Source: Verrucomicrobiota bacterium
GTDB lineage: Bacteria > Verrucomicrobiota > Verrucomicrobiia > CAIQCK01
Assembly: GCA_016235595.1 (NCBI GenBank)
Contig: JACRJX010000025.1
Span: 62,001 to 126,000 of the forward strand
Reading direction: 5' to 3'
Length of the DNA: 64,000 bases
Shown: piece by piece, positions 55,005 through 63,452 of the stretch
Numbering within the stretch: position 1 is the stretch's first letter
Layout of the letters: every line of letters starts with the position of its first letter
Position numbers and translations under genes: made by a program
The notes under the pieces: model-generated
The model's input: only the letters and a program-made list of their open reading frames with translations
Database searches by the model: none
What the model was told of the DNA's origin: nothing

Positions 55005-55122
55005 GCAGGCGGGGCAGGTTCTGAATGTGGGGCCTCAGCACCTCGACTCCGCACGGACAGTCCGGCAACTTCACTACTGCCATCGGGGCACTGAGGCCCC
55101 ACATTCCCGGCGAACCCAAACG
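55005..55122. repeat. Intergenic hairpin repeat, copy 1
   Basis: Starts right after the first Lon-like stop. Arms GAATGTGGGGCCTCAG and CTGAGGCCCCACATTC are complementary, about 50 bases apart. Copies at 57531-57670 and 58195-58294. Confidence 0.75.
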
Positions 55123-55127
55123 TGCCG

Positions 55128-55266
55128 GCACGTCGTCCGCAGGCTTGGTGCGACTCGCCTCTGCGATGACACGGGCCACGAGGGCCGGCAAATGATGATG
55201 TGGTGTGGGTTGTTTCACAGTCTCAACTTCCTCTCCATTGAACGGTGAAACACACTGCGCACACAA
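55128..55266 (-). pseudogene. Duplicated 5' fragment of the rsmB-like gene
   Basis: Matches 52917-53055 at a constant offset of 2211 bases. It codes for TVKQPTPHHHLPALVARVI, a near copy of the start of the methyltransferase, then runs into unrelated sequence. It is a scar of the tandem duplication that made the second Lon-like gene. Confidence 0.85.
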
Positions 55267-55300
55267 TCCGAAAATCGCTGTTTCGAAAATTACATCTTTC

Positions 55301-55329
55301 TTGTCCTCTTCTCACTCGTGCGGCATAGT
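55301..55329 (+). promoter_or_regulatory. Candidate promoter of the second Lon-like gene
   Basis: TTGTCC (55301-55306) and CATAGT (55324-55329), 17 bases apart, copied with the duplication from 53090-53118. A GGAGG follows before the ATG at 55357. Confidence 0.45.
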
Positions 55330-55356
55330 CGTCCTCACAAATCCACGGAGGAAATT

Positions 55357-57528
55357 ATGAACCGAGTCAGACTTTCCGCCTTCGCAGCCGCGCTGCTGCT
55401 GTCCAATCCCGCCGCCGTCCTCTTCGCCCAAGAAAAAACCATGACCACGTCCACCGGCATGGAACTGGTTTGGATACCGGCCGGCGAGTTCATGATGGGC
55501 AGCACGCCTGAGGAACGAGAGTGGGCTCTCGCCAACGGCTGTGATTCCAAAGAAACCAAACGTGAGAGTGATCAGCTTTACAAAGTCGCAATCAGACAAG
55601 GCTTCTGGATGGGCAGGATGGAAGTAACAGTTGGACAATGGAAGTCGTTCGTAGAAGCCACTAGCCACGTCACTGACGGCGAAAAAAAGGGCGAGTCAAT
55701 AACCTGCAATCGCGACAGAAGAACATGGGGACTGGTCAAGGGTGCAAACTGGAAAGACCCAAACTTCGGATTCAAACTCAAGCAAAACCACCCAGTAAGC
55801 TGTATCAGTTGGAACGATGCGTCTGCTTTCTGCGAGTGGTTGACTGAGAAAGAGAAGAAGGCAAACAAATTGTCGGCGGAAATGATTTGCCGGCTACCGA
55901 CAGAAGCGGAATGGGAGTATGCGTGCCGTGCCGGAAAACAAACCAAGTTCTGGTGGGGTGACTCAACCGAGGGCGCGGAACGCCGCTGCAACATCAAGGG
56001 ACCACAGTCTGGCTTCGAGTTTGTGTCGCCAGTCGATCATTTTGGTCCCCGTGGTCGGAATGGGTTCGGTTTGGCGGACATGTTGGGCAACGTGACTGAA
56101 TGGTGTCTGGATGATTTCGACGAGACCAGACCGCACGGCGAGTTCTTTAGAGGCAGGCCAGGTATTCATAATCTGCGAGGTGGATGCTTCCGCAATCCTC
56201 TTAGCCGCGTTCGGTGCGCCTACCGATACGGATACTTATCTTCGTACTCGGCCAGTTACTATGGTTTCCGCGTCTGTTGCGGCGTGCCCGACGGCAGCGG
56301 CGAGTCTTTGGGTCAAATTCCTTCCATTGCTCGACCCGGAACCGAAGAGAAGAAACCGGCCGTCGCAGGCGTCGCGGATAAGGAGATGCAGAAGGACGCC
56401 AGGAAGTTCGCGCGCAACCAAAGCAGCATCAAAGGTCTCTACGTCGTCCGCACTGACGCCGGGCTGCGCGTCGGAGGCGTGCAGGACATCATCGCCACTG
56501 CCGAGCGCGTCAGCAACGACCGCGAAACCATCTGCGACTTTGTCACGGATGTCGCCAAGGACACGCAAATCTCAATGGAGGAGGCGGAGCGGTTGCTCAA
56601 GGTCCGTCATCCGGTCTGGCAGGCGGGCCATAAGATTCGATTCAGCTATTCCAACAAATACACCAAACAGGCTGGCGGCTCCGCGGGCGGCGCGTTCTCG
56701 GTGCTGCTGCTGTCGCTGCTGGACGGCATGCAGATTGATCCCGGCTTCGCCATGACTGGCGATGTGACTGTGGACGGCAAGATTCGCGAGGTCGGCGCAG
56801 TGGCCGAGAAACTGCGCGGCGCGTTGCTGGACAAGTGCCGGATCGTCGCCATCCCTGAGGCAAATGAGGAGAACCTCAACGATCTCGCCGTCCTTTACTC
56901 GCCCGCGATGCTCTGGAGCATGCAAATCCTCTCCATCGCGACGCTGGACGATGCGGCGGCGGTGGCTCGCGTGAACCGCGCGCCCAATCTGACCAAGGCG
57001 TTGGACTTGTTCGGGCAGGTGCAGTGGTCGCTCAGCCAGAACGCGACGGTGTATGCGCTGCGCAACCCGGCGATCGTCCAGACATTGCGGCAAGTGTTGC
57101 AGCTTGCGCCGAATCATTCGTCGGCGGAGTACATGCTGCGGGTGGCGAACAACCAGTTGCCGGCGACGCTGAGCCTGGGCGGGTCGCTGGATGAGATTTG
57201 GGCGGCGCCGGGACCGTTGCTGGGGTTCCTGTTCTCGGACTACAAGGAGCCGGAGAAATCGAAGCGGTATTATTTCGACAAGGTGCCGAGCGGGGCGTTC
57301 AAGGCGGCGATGGACCGGCTGAACTGGCTGCAATTCCGGCTGCATCCGAAGACGCGGGAGCTGAAGACGGCGATGGTTGATTACATGATCAGCCTGGATC
57401 AACTGCACCGGCAGTCGACGTTTTCGTCAGGCACGCTGCGGCTGCATCTGGCAAAGCGGGACAAGGTGTTGAGCGAAGCGCACCTCCTCGGCACCGACCG
57501 CAAGACGCTCGAAGAGATGATGCACTAA
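55357..57528 (+). CDS. Exported Lon-like (S16) protease domain protein with N-terminal FGE/sulfatase-modifying-factor-like domain
   Basis: About 723 residues from the ATG at 55357 (behind GGAGG); an ATG further upstream is less likely. Signal peptide (LSAFAAALLLSNPAAVLFAQ). About residues 30-315 form an FGE-sulfatase (SUMF1-like) domain: LVWIPAGEFMMGSTPEERE, CRLPTEAEWEYACRAG, LADMLGNVTEWC, LRGGCFRNPLSRVRCAYR, YYGFRVCCG. The two active-site cysteines of true FGE seem to be missing, so it is probably a binding fold. The C-terminal half is almost identical to the first Lon-like protein, with serine at 442 and lysine at 485. It lies 354 bases after the first gene. Probably periplasmic. Confidence 0.8.
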   Translation: MNRVRLSAFAAALLLSNPAAVLFAQEKTMTTSTGMELVWIPAGEFMMGSTPEEREWALANGCDSKETKRESDQLYKVAIRQGFWMGRMEVTVGQWKSFVEATSHVTDGEKKGESITCNRDRRTWGLVKGANWKDPNFGFKLKQNHPVSCISWNDASAFCEWLTEKEKKANKLSAEMICRLPTEAEWEYACRAGKQTKFWWGDSTEGAERRCNIKGPQSGFEFVSPVDHFGPRGRNGFGLADMLGNVTEWCLDDFDETRPHGEFFRGRPGIHNLRGGCFRNPLSRVRCAYRYGYLSSYSASYYGFRVCCGVPDGSGESLGQIPSIARPGTEEKKPAVAGVADKEMQKDARKFARNQSSIKGLYVVRTDAGLRVGGVQDIIATAERVSNDRETICDFVTDVAKDTQISMEEAERLLKVRHPVWQAGHKIRFSYSNKYTKQAGGSAGGAFSVLLLSLLDGMQIDPGFAMTGDVTVDGKIREVGAVAEKLRGALLDKCRIVAIPEANEENLNDLAVLYSPAMLWSMQILSIATLDDAAAVARVNRAPNLTKALDLFGQVQWSLSQNATVYALRNPAIVQTLRQVLQLAPNHSSAEYMLRVANNQLPATLSLGGSLDEIWAAPGPLLGFLFSDYKEPEKSKRYYFDKVPSGAFKAAMDRLNWLQFRLHPKTRELKTAMVDYMISLDQLHRQSTFSSGTLRLHLAKRDKVLSEAHLLGTDRKTLEEMMH

Positions 57529-57530
57529 AC

Positions 57531-57670
57531 GCAGGCGGGGCAGGTTCTGAATGTAGGAGGGGCCTTAGCGCCCCGACTCCGCACGGCCGATCCGCCAACT
57601 TCACCACTGCCATCGAAGCACTCAGGTCCCTCCCACATTCCCCGGCCAACCCAAACGCGACCGACACTTC
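57531..57670. repeat. Intergenic hairpin repeat, copy 2
   Basis: Same element as at 55005-55122, starting directly after the second Lon-like stop. It extends further at its 3' end (CCAAACGCGACCGACACTTCGAATCGC), as copy 3 does. Confidence 0.7.
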
Positions 57671-57697
57671 GAATCGCGCCGGCTCCATCAAACCGGA

Positions 57698-57726
57698 TTG
57701 CGCGGCGGGAAGAAGACTGGTAGTAT
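57698..57726 (+). promoter_or_regulatory. Candidate promoter of the UGA-containing small exported protein
   Basis: TTGCGC (57698-57703) and TAGTAT (57721-57726) are 17 bases apart, 41 bases before the ATG at 57768. Confidence 0.4.
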
Positions 57727-57767
57727 TCGGAGCGTTGGCCATCGGCCAACACAATAGGAGACGTTGC

Positions 57768-58136
57768 ATGAAAGCATCGACAGCAACAGTGTGGGTCGCG
57801 GCGGTGGCGCTCTTGTGGGCGTTCACGCGTCCGGCCGTGGGTGGGTGAGGCGTGGACCCCAACGCCGTGGGGCGGATTCGCAGTCCGTTCCAAGGCGAGG
57901 TGGTCAGTGTGACCGCCAACAATGTCATCGTCAAATCCGCCAGGGGAACGGCCGGCAGGACCAGTGGTCGCACCATCAGCTTCACGATCAAGCCCGAAGC
58001 GAAAGTCGTTCGCGACGGCAAGACGTGCGAGTTGAAGGACCTGCAAAAGGGCGACGCCGTATCCGTGGTCTTCACCACCAAGCCGGGCAGCTCCCTGCCC
58101 CGCGTAACGCAGGTCAGCGTCGGCAAGAGCGAGTAG
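57768..58136 (+). CDS. Small exported protein with in-frame UGA after the signal peptide; paralogue of 8650-9180
   Basis: The ATG at 57768 has an AGGAG 7 bases upstream and a candidate promoter. The first codons code for a signal peptide (MKASTATVWVAAVALLWAF) ending TRPAVGG. A TGA stands at 57846-57848. The same frame then runs for about 95 codons to 58136. A GTG at 57852 could start a short product, but only a poor GAGG lies near it. The downstream part is beta-rich with GRIRSPFQGEVVSVTANNVI and DGKTCELKDLQKGDAVSVVF, reminiscent of DUF5666-like domains. The protein at 8650 has the same layout with UGA at the same place (GG-UGA-G). Alternative readings are selenocysteine, readthrough or pseudogene. 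Confidence 0.65.
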
Positions 58137-58194
58137 CACGGAGATTGCCAACCTCACACGAGACGGCGGCGGAGTGGCAAGGAGACCGCGTTTG

Positions 58195-58294
58195 TCCCGA
58201 CTCCGCACGAGCGATCCGGCAACTTCACTACTGCCATCGGGGCACTGAGGCTCCTTCCATATTCCCCGGCGAATCCAAACGCGACCGACACTTC
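58195..58294. repeat. Intergenic hairpin repeat, copy 3
   Basis: Shares CCCGACTCCGCACG, GATCCGGCAACTTCACTA, GCCATCGGGGCACTGAGG and the AAACGCGACCGACACTTC end with copy 2, but its 5' arm is replaced. Copies 2 and 3 flank the UGA-containing gene. Confidence 0.65.
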
Positions 58295-58355
58295 AAATCG
58301 CCCCGTGGAAGACAGGCGTAGCAATGGAGAAGATGCGCGAGAACACTCTACGGCT

Positions 58356-61211
58356 CTACGCCTTGGCTACCAGTTGTCGTAGCACGAACGGCAGGATGCC
58401 GCCGTGGCGGTAGTAGTCCACTTCGATAGGCGTGTCTATCCGCAGCGTCACCGGCACGCTCTCGGTCTGGCCGCTGGCGCGCTTGATCTCCAACGTCAGG
58501 TCCTGGCGCGGCTTGATGGCGTCGTCGAGGCCGAGGATGGAGAACGTCTCGGAGCCGTCGAGCTTGAGTGTCTGGGCGCTGGCGCCTTCCTTGAACTGGC
58601 ACGGCAGCACGCCCATGCCGATGAGGTTGCTGCGATGGATGCGCTCGAAGCTGGTGGCGATGACTGCGCGCACGCCGAGGAGGTGGGTGCCCTTCGCGGC
58701 CCAGTCGCGCGAGCTGCCGGTGCCGTATTCCGCGCCGGCGAGGATCACGAGCGGCACGCCCGCCTGCTGGTATTTCATCGCCGCGTCGTAAATGGGCATC
58801 ACCTCACCGCCGGGCTGGTGTTTGGTAACACCGCCCTCGACGCCGGGCACCATCAGGTTTTTGATGCGCACGTTGGCGAAGGTGCCGCGTGTCATGACGC
58901 GGTCGTTGCCGCGACGCGACCCGTAGCTGTTGAAATCCTCCGGGGCGACGCCGTTGGCAACGAGATACTGGCCCGCGGGCGAGGTCTTCTTAATTGAGCC
59001 AGCGGGCGAAATATGGTCCGTGGTCACCGAGTCGCCAAAGATGCCGAGAGAGCGCGCACCACGGATTTCCGCGATGTTGCCGGGTTTCATCGAAAAGTTC
59101 GCGAAGAACGGCGGCTCCTGGATGTAGGTGCTCTTGGTGTCCCACTGATAGACATGCCCGACCGACGACGGCACTTCATTCCACTTCGGGTTCTGCGAGG
59201 CGAAATCCCTGTAGAGCTGGCGGAACGTCTCAGCGCTCAGCGCCGAATGCATCAGGGCGTTGACTTCGGCCAGCGTCGGCCAGATGTCGCGCAGAAACAC
59301 GTCGCGGCCGTCGCGGCCCTTGCCGATCGGCTCGCGCGTCAAATCCACGTCCACGCGGCCGGCAAGGGCGAATGCGATCACTAGCGGCGGCGACATCAGG
59401 AAGTTGGCCTTGATGTTCTGATGAATGCGCGCCTCGAAGTTGCGGTTGCCGGAAAGCACGCTGGCGGCGACGAGGTCGTTCTTGACGACCGCCTCCTCGA
59501 CAGCCGGCGCGAGCGGGCCGGAGTTGCCGATGCAGGTGGCGCAGCCGTAGCCGACGAGGTTGAAGCCGAGTTGGTTGAGATACGATTGCAGTCCGGCGCG
59601 CTCCAGATAGTCGGAGACGACGCGCGAGCCGGGCGCGAGCGAGGTTTTGACAGCGGGATTGACGCGCAGGCCGCGTTCGACGGCCTTCTTCGCGAGGAGG
59701 CCGGCGGCGAGCATGACGCCCGGGTTGCTGGTATTGGTGCAACTGGTAATGGAAGCGATGAGCACGCTGCCGTGGCCGATTTCCGCATCGAAGTCATCGA
59801 ACGCCCACGGCGGCAGTTCCTTCGCCTCGCCCGGCGCGGGATGCTGGTCGCGCATCTCCGACTCGCTCGCTCCCGCGATATTGACGTGGCCGTAGGAGTG
59901 ATCGAAAGCGCCCGGACCGGGCCGGGTACTCTTGACTTGGACGCGTTGTTGCAGGTCGGCAGCGGACTTGCCGTAGCCGCCCTCGGCCACCGGCTTCTTG
60001 AGGAGGCTGGCGAACGTGTCCTTCAACGCCGGCAATTCGATGCGGTCCTGCGGTCGCCTCGGTCCGGCAACGCTCGGCTGAACCTCGGCAAGATTGAGTT
60101 CGAGGTCCACGCTGTAGTTGATGTCGCCCTTGCGTGGGATGCCGAACATGTTTTGCGCGCGATAATAATTCTCAAACTCGGTGCAACGGTGCTCGGTGCG
60201 GCCGGTGGCCCGCATGTAGGCAATGGTCTCCTGGTCAACCGGGAAGAAGCCCATCGTGGCGCCGTATTCAGGGGCCATGTTGGCGATGATGGCGCGGTCG
60301 GCCAGCGGCAGGCTCGCGGCTCCCTCGCCGTAGTATTCGACAAACTTGCCCACGACCTTGGCCTTGCGAAGCATCTGCGTGACGTGCAGCGCCGCGTCCG
60401 TCGCCGTGACTCCCTCGCGCAACGCGCCGGTCATGTGGACGCCCACGACTTCGGGCGTCAGGAAATAGACCGGCTGGCCGAGCATGCCCGCCTCCGCCTC
60501 GATGCCGCCAACGCCCCAGCCGACGATGCCGAGACCGTTGATCATCGTCGTGTGCGAATCGGTGCCGACGAGCGTGTCGGGATAGTAGACGGAAGGCGGA
60601 ATCTGGGAACCGGGAGGTGGGAAAGCACGAACGCCCTTCGCGAGATACTCGAGGTTCACCTGATGAATGATGCCGATGCCGGGCGGGACGACCTTGAACG
60701 TGTCGAACGCCTGCTGGCCCCACTTCAGGAACTGGTAACGCTCGCGGTTGCGCCTGAACTCCATATCGAGATTCAGTTGCAGCGCTTGCGCCGTGCCGTA
60801 AAAATCCACCTGCACCGAGTGGTCCACAACCAGATCCACCGGCACCAGCGGCTCGATCATCCTCGGGTTCTTGCCGAGCCGGGCCACCGCCGAGCGCATC
60901 GCTGCCAAATCCACCAGCAACGGCACGCCCGTGAAGTCCTGCAACACGATCCGCGCGACGACGAACGGAATCTCCTCCGGCGCGGGCGACTTCGCGTTCC
61001 AGTTGGCGAGCGTGCGCACGTCGCGCTCGGTGACCTTCCTGCCGTCCACGTTTCGCAGGACCGACTCAAGCACGATGCGGATGCTGACGGGCAGCTTCGA
61101 AACCGGCCCGACGCCTGCGGCTTCGAGCGCTGGCAGCGAGTAGAAAAGCCCCTTCCGGCCAGCGCCGGTATCGAAGGTCTGCAACGAGTTGAAAAGGTTG
61201 TGCGGTTTCAT
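58356..61211 (-). CDS. acnA: Aconitate hydratase A
   Basis: About 951 residues from the ATG at 61211 ([13 protein letters not shown]). All family landmarks are visible: the 4Fe-4S ligand cysteines in [14 protein letters not shown] and [35 protein letters not shown] near the front, and the swivelling C-terminal domain with [20 protein letters not shown]. It converts citrate to isocitrate in the TCA cycle. The length is slightly above the usual 890-900. It is transcribed alone on the minus strand. Confidence 0.95.
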   Translation of the reverse strand: MKPHNLFNSLQTFDTGAGRKGLFYSLPALEAAGVGPVSKLPVSIRIVLESVLRNVDGRKVTERDVRTLANWNAKSPAPEEIPFVVARIVLQDFTGVPLLVDLAAMRSAVARLGKNPRMIEPLVPVDLVVDHSVQVDFYGTAQALQLNLDMEFRRNRERYQFLKWGQQAFDTFKVVPPGIGIIHQVNLEYLAKGVRAFPPPGSQIPPSVYYPDTLVGTDSHTTMINGLGIVGWGVGGIEAEAGMLGQPVYFLTPEVVGVHMTGALREGVTATDAALHVTQMLRKAKVVGKFVEYYGEGAASLPLADRAIIANMAPEYGATMGFFPVDQETIAYMRATGRTEHRCTEFENYYRAQNMFGIPRKGDINYSVDLELNLAEVQPSVAGPRRPQDRIELPALKDTFASLLKKPVAEGGYGKSAADLQQRVQVKSTRPGPGAFDHSYGHVNIAGASESEMRDQHPAPGEAKELPPWAFDDFDAEIGHGSVLIASITSCTNTSNPGVMLAAGLLAKKAVERGLRVNPAVKTSLAPGSRVVSDYLERAGLQSYLNQLGFNLVGYGCATCIGNSGPLAPAVEEAVVKNDLVAASVLSGNRNFEARIHQNIKANFLMSPPLVIAFALAGRVDVDLTREPIGKGRDGRDVFLRDIWPTLAEVNALMHSALSAETFRQLYRDFASQNPKWNEVPSSVGHVYQWDTKSTYIQEPPFFANFSMKPGNIAEIRGARSLGIFGDSVTTDHISPAGSIKKTSPAGQYLVANGVAPEDFNSYGSRRGNDRVMTRGTFANVRIKNLMVPGVEGGVTKHQPGGEVMPIYDAAMKYQQAGVPLVILAGAEYGTGSSRDWAAKGTHLLGVRAVIATSFERIHRSNLIGMGVLPCQFKEGASAQTLKLDGSETFSILGLDDAIKPRQDLTLEIKRASGQTESVPVTLRIDTPIEVDYYRHGGILPFVLRQLVAKA

Positions 61212-61271
61212 ATCCTTGGATAGCCCGCAAACAGTAGCGGCACGCGCGCGCGGTTGCAACTGCGGGCTAAC

Positions 61272-61333
61272 GTAGGACAGGCGTCCTGCCGTCCGCTCTT
61301 GATCAATTGGTACAGGCGAGATGCCTGCCCTAC
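61272..61333. repeat. Palindromic repeat, GTAGGACAGGC type
   Basis: Outer arms GTAGGACAGGC and GCCTGCCCTAC pair with one mismatch. It belongs to the same family as 2237-2263 and 62004-62030. It lies between two minus-strand genes. Confidence 0.55.
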
Positions 61334-61359
61334 TCGGCGTTGGTTACGCCGCGGTCAAG

Positions 61360-61953
61360 CTACTTCAACTCGGTGATGTAGATGTTGCGGAATCGGTGCT
61401 GGCCACCGCCGGGGACCTCAGCCTGTACGCCGATGTAGCCTTCCTTGGGGCCTTCGAGACCGTCGGCCTTCCACGCGGGCTTGCCGTTGATCTCAAGCTC
61501 CGCTTGAGTGCCCCGCACCGTCAGCTTGAAACAATTCCATTCGCCGGGCTTGATCAGTCCCTGGCTCTTGGCGCCTTTCAGACCGCCGACGTTGCCTTCA
61601 TCACCCTGCCGCAAGTTCGCCTGATAGCGCGCCGGCCACGGGCGCTTGGGCGGAATGGTGTCGTAACGAAAATAGATGCCGCTGTCCCATTTCTCGGACT
61701 TGAGCGCCTTCCACTCGAACTCGAAGACGAAGTCGCCGTATTTGCGCGCGGTCTGGACAAGGCCGTTGCCTTCCTTGATGAACATGTCGCCATTGTCCAC
61801 ACACGCTTCGCACGTCACCAGCGTCCAACCGGCGAGCGTCTTGCCGTCGAAAAGGGATACGCGTTTGCCGGCAGAGTCCGCCGCTTGCGCCATGATTGCC
61901 GCGGCACACACCAACGTCAGCGCCGCGCCCAAGGAGAGTCGAATGTTCTTCAT
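61360..61953 (-). CDS. Exported DUF1080 (3-keto-disaccharide hydrolase-like) protein
   Basis: About 197 residues from the ATG at 61953, which starts a signal peptide (LSLGAALTLVCAAAIMAQA). The DUF1080 start SLFDGKTLAGWTL is followed by the concanavalin-like beta-sandwich with FVFEFEWKALKSEKWDSGIY, GEWNCFKLTVRG and GYIGVQAE. The family is very common in Planctomycetota and Verrucomicrobiota. Some members hydrolyse 3-keto-glycosides in an oxidative glycan-degradation route that also uses Gfo/Idh enzymes such as the one at 45509. The substrate is not known. Confidence 0.88.
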   Translation of the reverse strand: MKNIRLSLGAALTLVCAAAIMAQAADSAGKRVSLFDGKTLAGWTLVTCEACVDNGDMFIKEGNGLVQTARKYGDFVFEFEWKALKSEKWDSGIYFRYDTIPPKRPWPARYQANLRQGDEGNVGGLKGAKSQGLIKPGEWNCFKLTVRGTQAELEINGKPAWKADGLEGPKEGYIGVQAEVPGGGQHRFRNIYITELK

Positions 61954-62003
61954 GCAGTGATTTCGTAGCGCGCCGCCACGCCAAAAGCAATCGCGAAGAG
62001 CAA

Positions 62004-62030
62004 GTAGCATAGGCGTCCCGCCTGTCCTAC
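62004..62030. repeat. Palindromic repeat, GTAGGACAGGC type
   Basis: GTAG...AGGCG TCC CGCCT...CTAC: near-perfect palindrome between the DUF1080 gene and glmM, both on the minus strand. Confidence 0.55.
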
Positions 62031-62038
62031 TTTGCAGC

Positions 62039-63439
62039 CTACGCCGCGCCGATCTGCTTCTGGATCACGTCGGCGATGCGCTGGGCTTGCCGATCGATGA
62101 CAGCTCGGTCGCGGCCTTCCACCGTGACGCGGCAGAGTGGCTCGGTGCCGGAGTAACGCACGATGACGCTGCCTGTATCGCCGAGCGCGGTCTTCGCCTC
62201 GTTGATCGCGTCCTGCGCGCCGGCCAGCGACTCCAACGGCGGCTTGGAGCCGACCTTGATGTTCAGCATGACCTGCGGAAACCGCTGCATGACGCGGCAG
62301 AGTTCGCTGAGCGGCTTGCCGGTCTCGCGCATGACGCGGAGCACTTGCAGCGCGCTGATGATCCCATCGCCGGTGGTCGTGAAGTCGCGGAAAATCATGT
62401 GGCCGCTCTGTTCGCCGCCCACGTTGGCGTCGAGCCGGCACATCTCATCAATGACGAATTTGTCGCCGACCTGCGTGCGAACCACTTTGCCGCCGGCCTT
62501 GGCAATCGCCTCGTCCAAACCGCCATTGCTCATCAAGGTCGCCACCAGCGTCTTGTTCCGAAGCTGGCCCTTCTTGAGCATGTCCACGCCGGTCACTGCA
62601 AGAATTTCGTCACCATCCACGAGGCGGGCGTTTTCGTCGCACAGGATGACGCGGTCGGCGTCACCGTCGTGAGCGATGCCAATGTCCGCGCGATGCGCGA
62701 TAACCGCCTGGCGCAAGCCGCTGGGATGAAGGCTGCCACAGTCCTTGTTGATATTCAGGCCGTCGGGCGTGGTGTTGTAGGTGAACAACTCCGCGCCGAG
62801 TTCGCGCAGGACACAGGGCGAGCTCTTGTAGCCCGCACCATTGGCCGCATCCACGACGATGCGCAGGCCATCCAGCGTCATGCCGCGAGGAAAACTGCCC
62901 TTGACGAATTCGATGTAACGCCCCAATGCGTCGTCAATGCGTGTTGCCTTGCCGATCGCGCCCGCCGTGGGACGGATTTTGTCAATCGCGCCGCTGGAAA
63001 CCAGTTCCTCGATCTGCCGCTCCACTTCCGCGTCGAGCTTGTAACCGTCACGGTCGAAAAACTTGATGCCGTTGTCGTCGTAGGGATTGTGCGACGCCGT
63101 CAGCACGACGGCGGCGTCGGCGCGCAACGAGCGCGCGATATAGGCCACGCCCGGTGTCGGCAGCGGGCCGACCAGCAGCACATCCACGCCCATCGAGAGG
63201 ATGCCGCTCGTCAGCGCCGTTTCCAGCATGTAGCCGGAGAGGCGCGTGTCCTTGCCGATCACGATCCTGTGCCGCGACGAACCGCGTTCGGCCGGTACCG
63301 CGTTCTGATTTCGGAAAACGTGCGCGGCGGCGCGGCCTAGTTTCAGGGCAGTCTCAGCAGTCACCGGCTCGATGTTCGCCTTGCCGCGAACACCGTCGGT
63401 GCCGAACAACTTCATCATGGTGCGAGTAGAATCGCTCAT
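62039..63439 (-). CDS. glmM: Phosphoglucosamine mutase
   Basis: About 466 residues from the ATG at 63439, which has an AAGGA upstream in the right place; the frame is open to 63478 but then overlaps folP. The enzyme has MKLFGTDGVRGKANIEPVT at the N-terminus, the phosphoserine loop VVLTASHNPYDDNGIKFF, the metal-binding DGDADRVI and a C-terminal RYSGTEPLCRVTVEG. It turns glucosamine-6-phosphate into glucosamine-1-phosphate for UDP-GlcNAc synthesis. It lies directly downstream of folP, the classic folP-glmM order. Confidence 0.95.
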   Translation of the reverse strand: MSDSTRTMMKLFGTDGVRGKANIEPVTAETALKLGRAAAHVFRNQNAVPAERGSSRHRIVIGKDTRLSGYMLETALTSGILSMGVDVLLVGPLPTPGVAYIARSLRADAAVVLTASHNPYDDNGIKFFDRDGYKLDAEVERQIEELVSSGAIDKIRPTAGAIGKATRIDDALGRYIEFVKGSFPRGMTLDGLRIVVDAANGAGYKSSPCVLRELGAELFTYNTTPDGLNINKDCGSLHPSGLRQAVIAHRADIGIAHDGDADRVILCDENARLVDGDEILAVTGVDMLKKGQLRNKTLVATLMSNGGLDEAIAKAGGKVVRTQVGDKFVIDEMCRLDANVGGEQSGHMIFRDFTTTGDGIISALQVLRVMRETGKPLSELCRVMQRFPQVMLNIKVGSKPPLESLAGAQDAINEAKTALGDTGSVIVRYSGTEPLCRVTVEGRDRAVIDRQAQRIADVIQKQIGAA

Positions 63440-63452
63440 CGTTTCCTTTTTC

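Noticed and set aside
55357..56330. A true sulfatase-activating formylglycine-generating enzyme
   Set aside because: The active-site cysteine pair appears to be missing and no sulfatase gene is in the window. The domain is fused to a protease, so a binding role is more likely.
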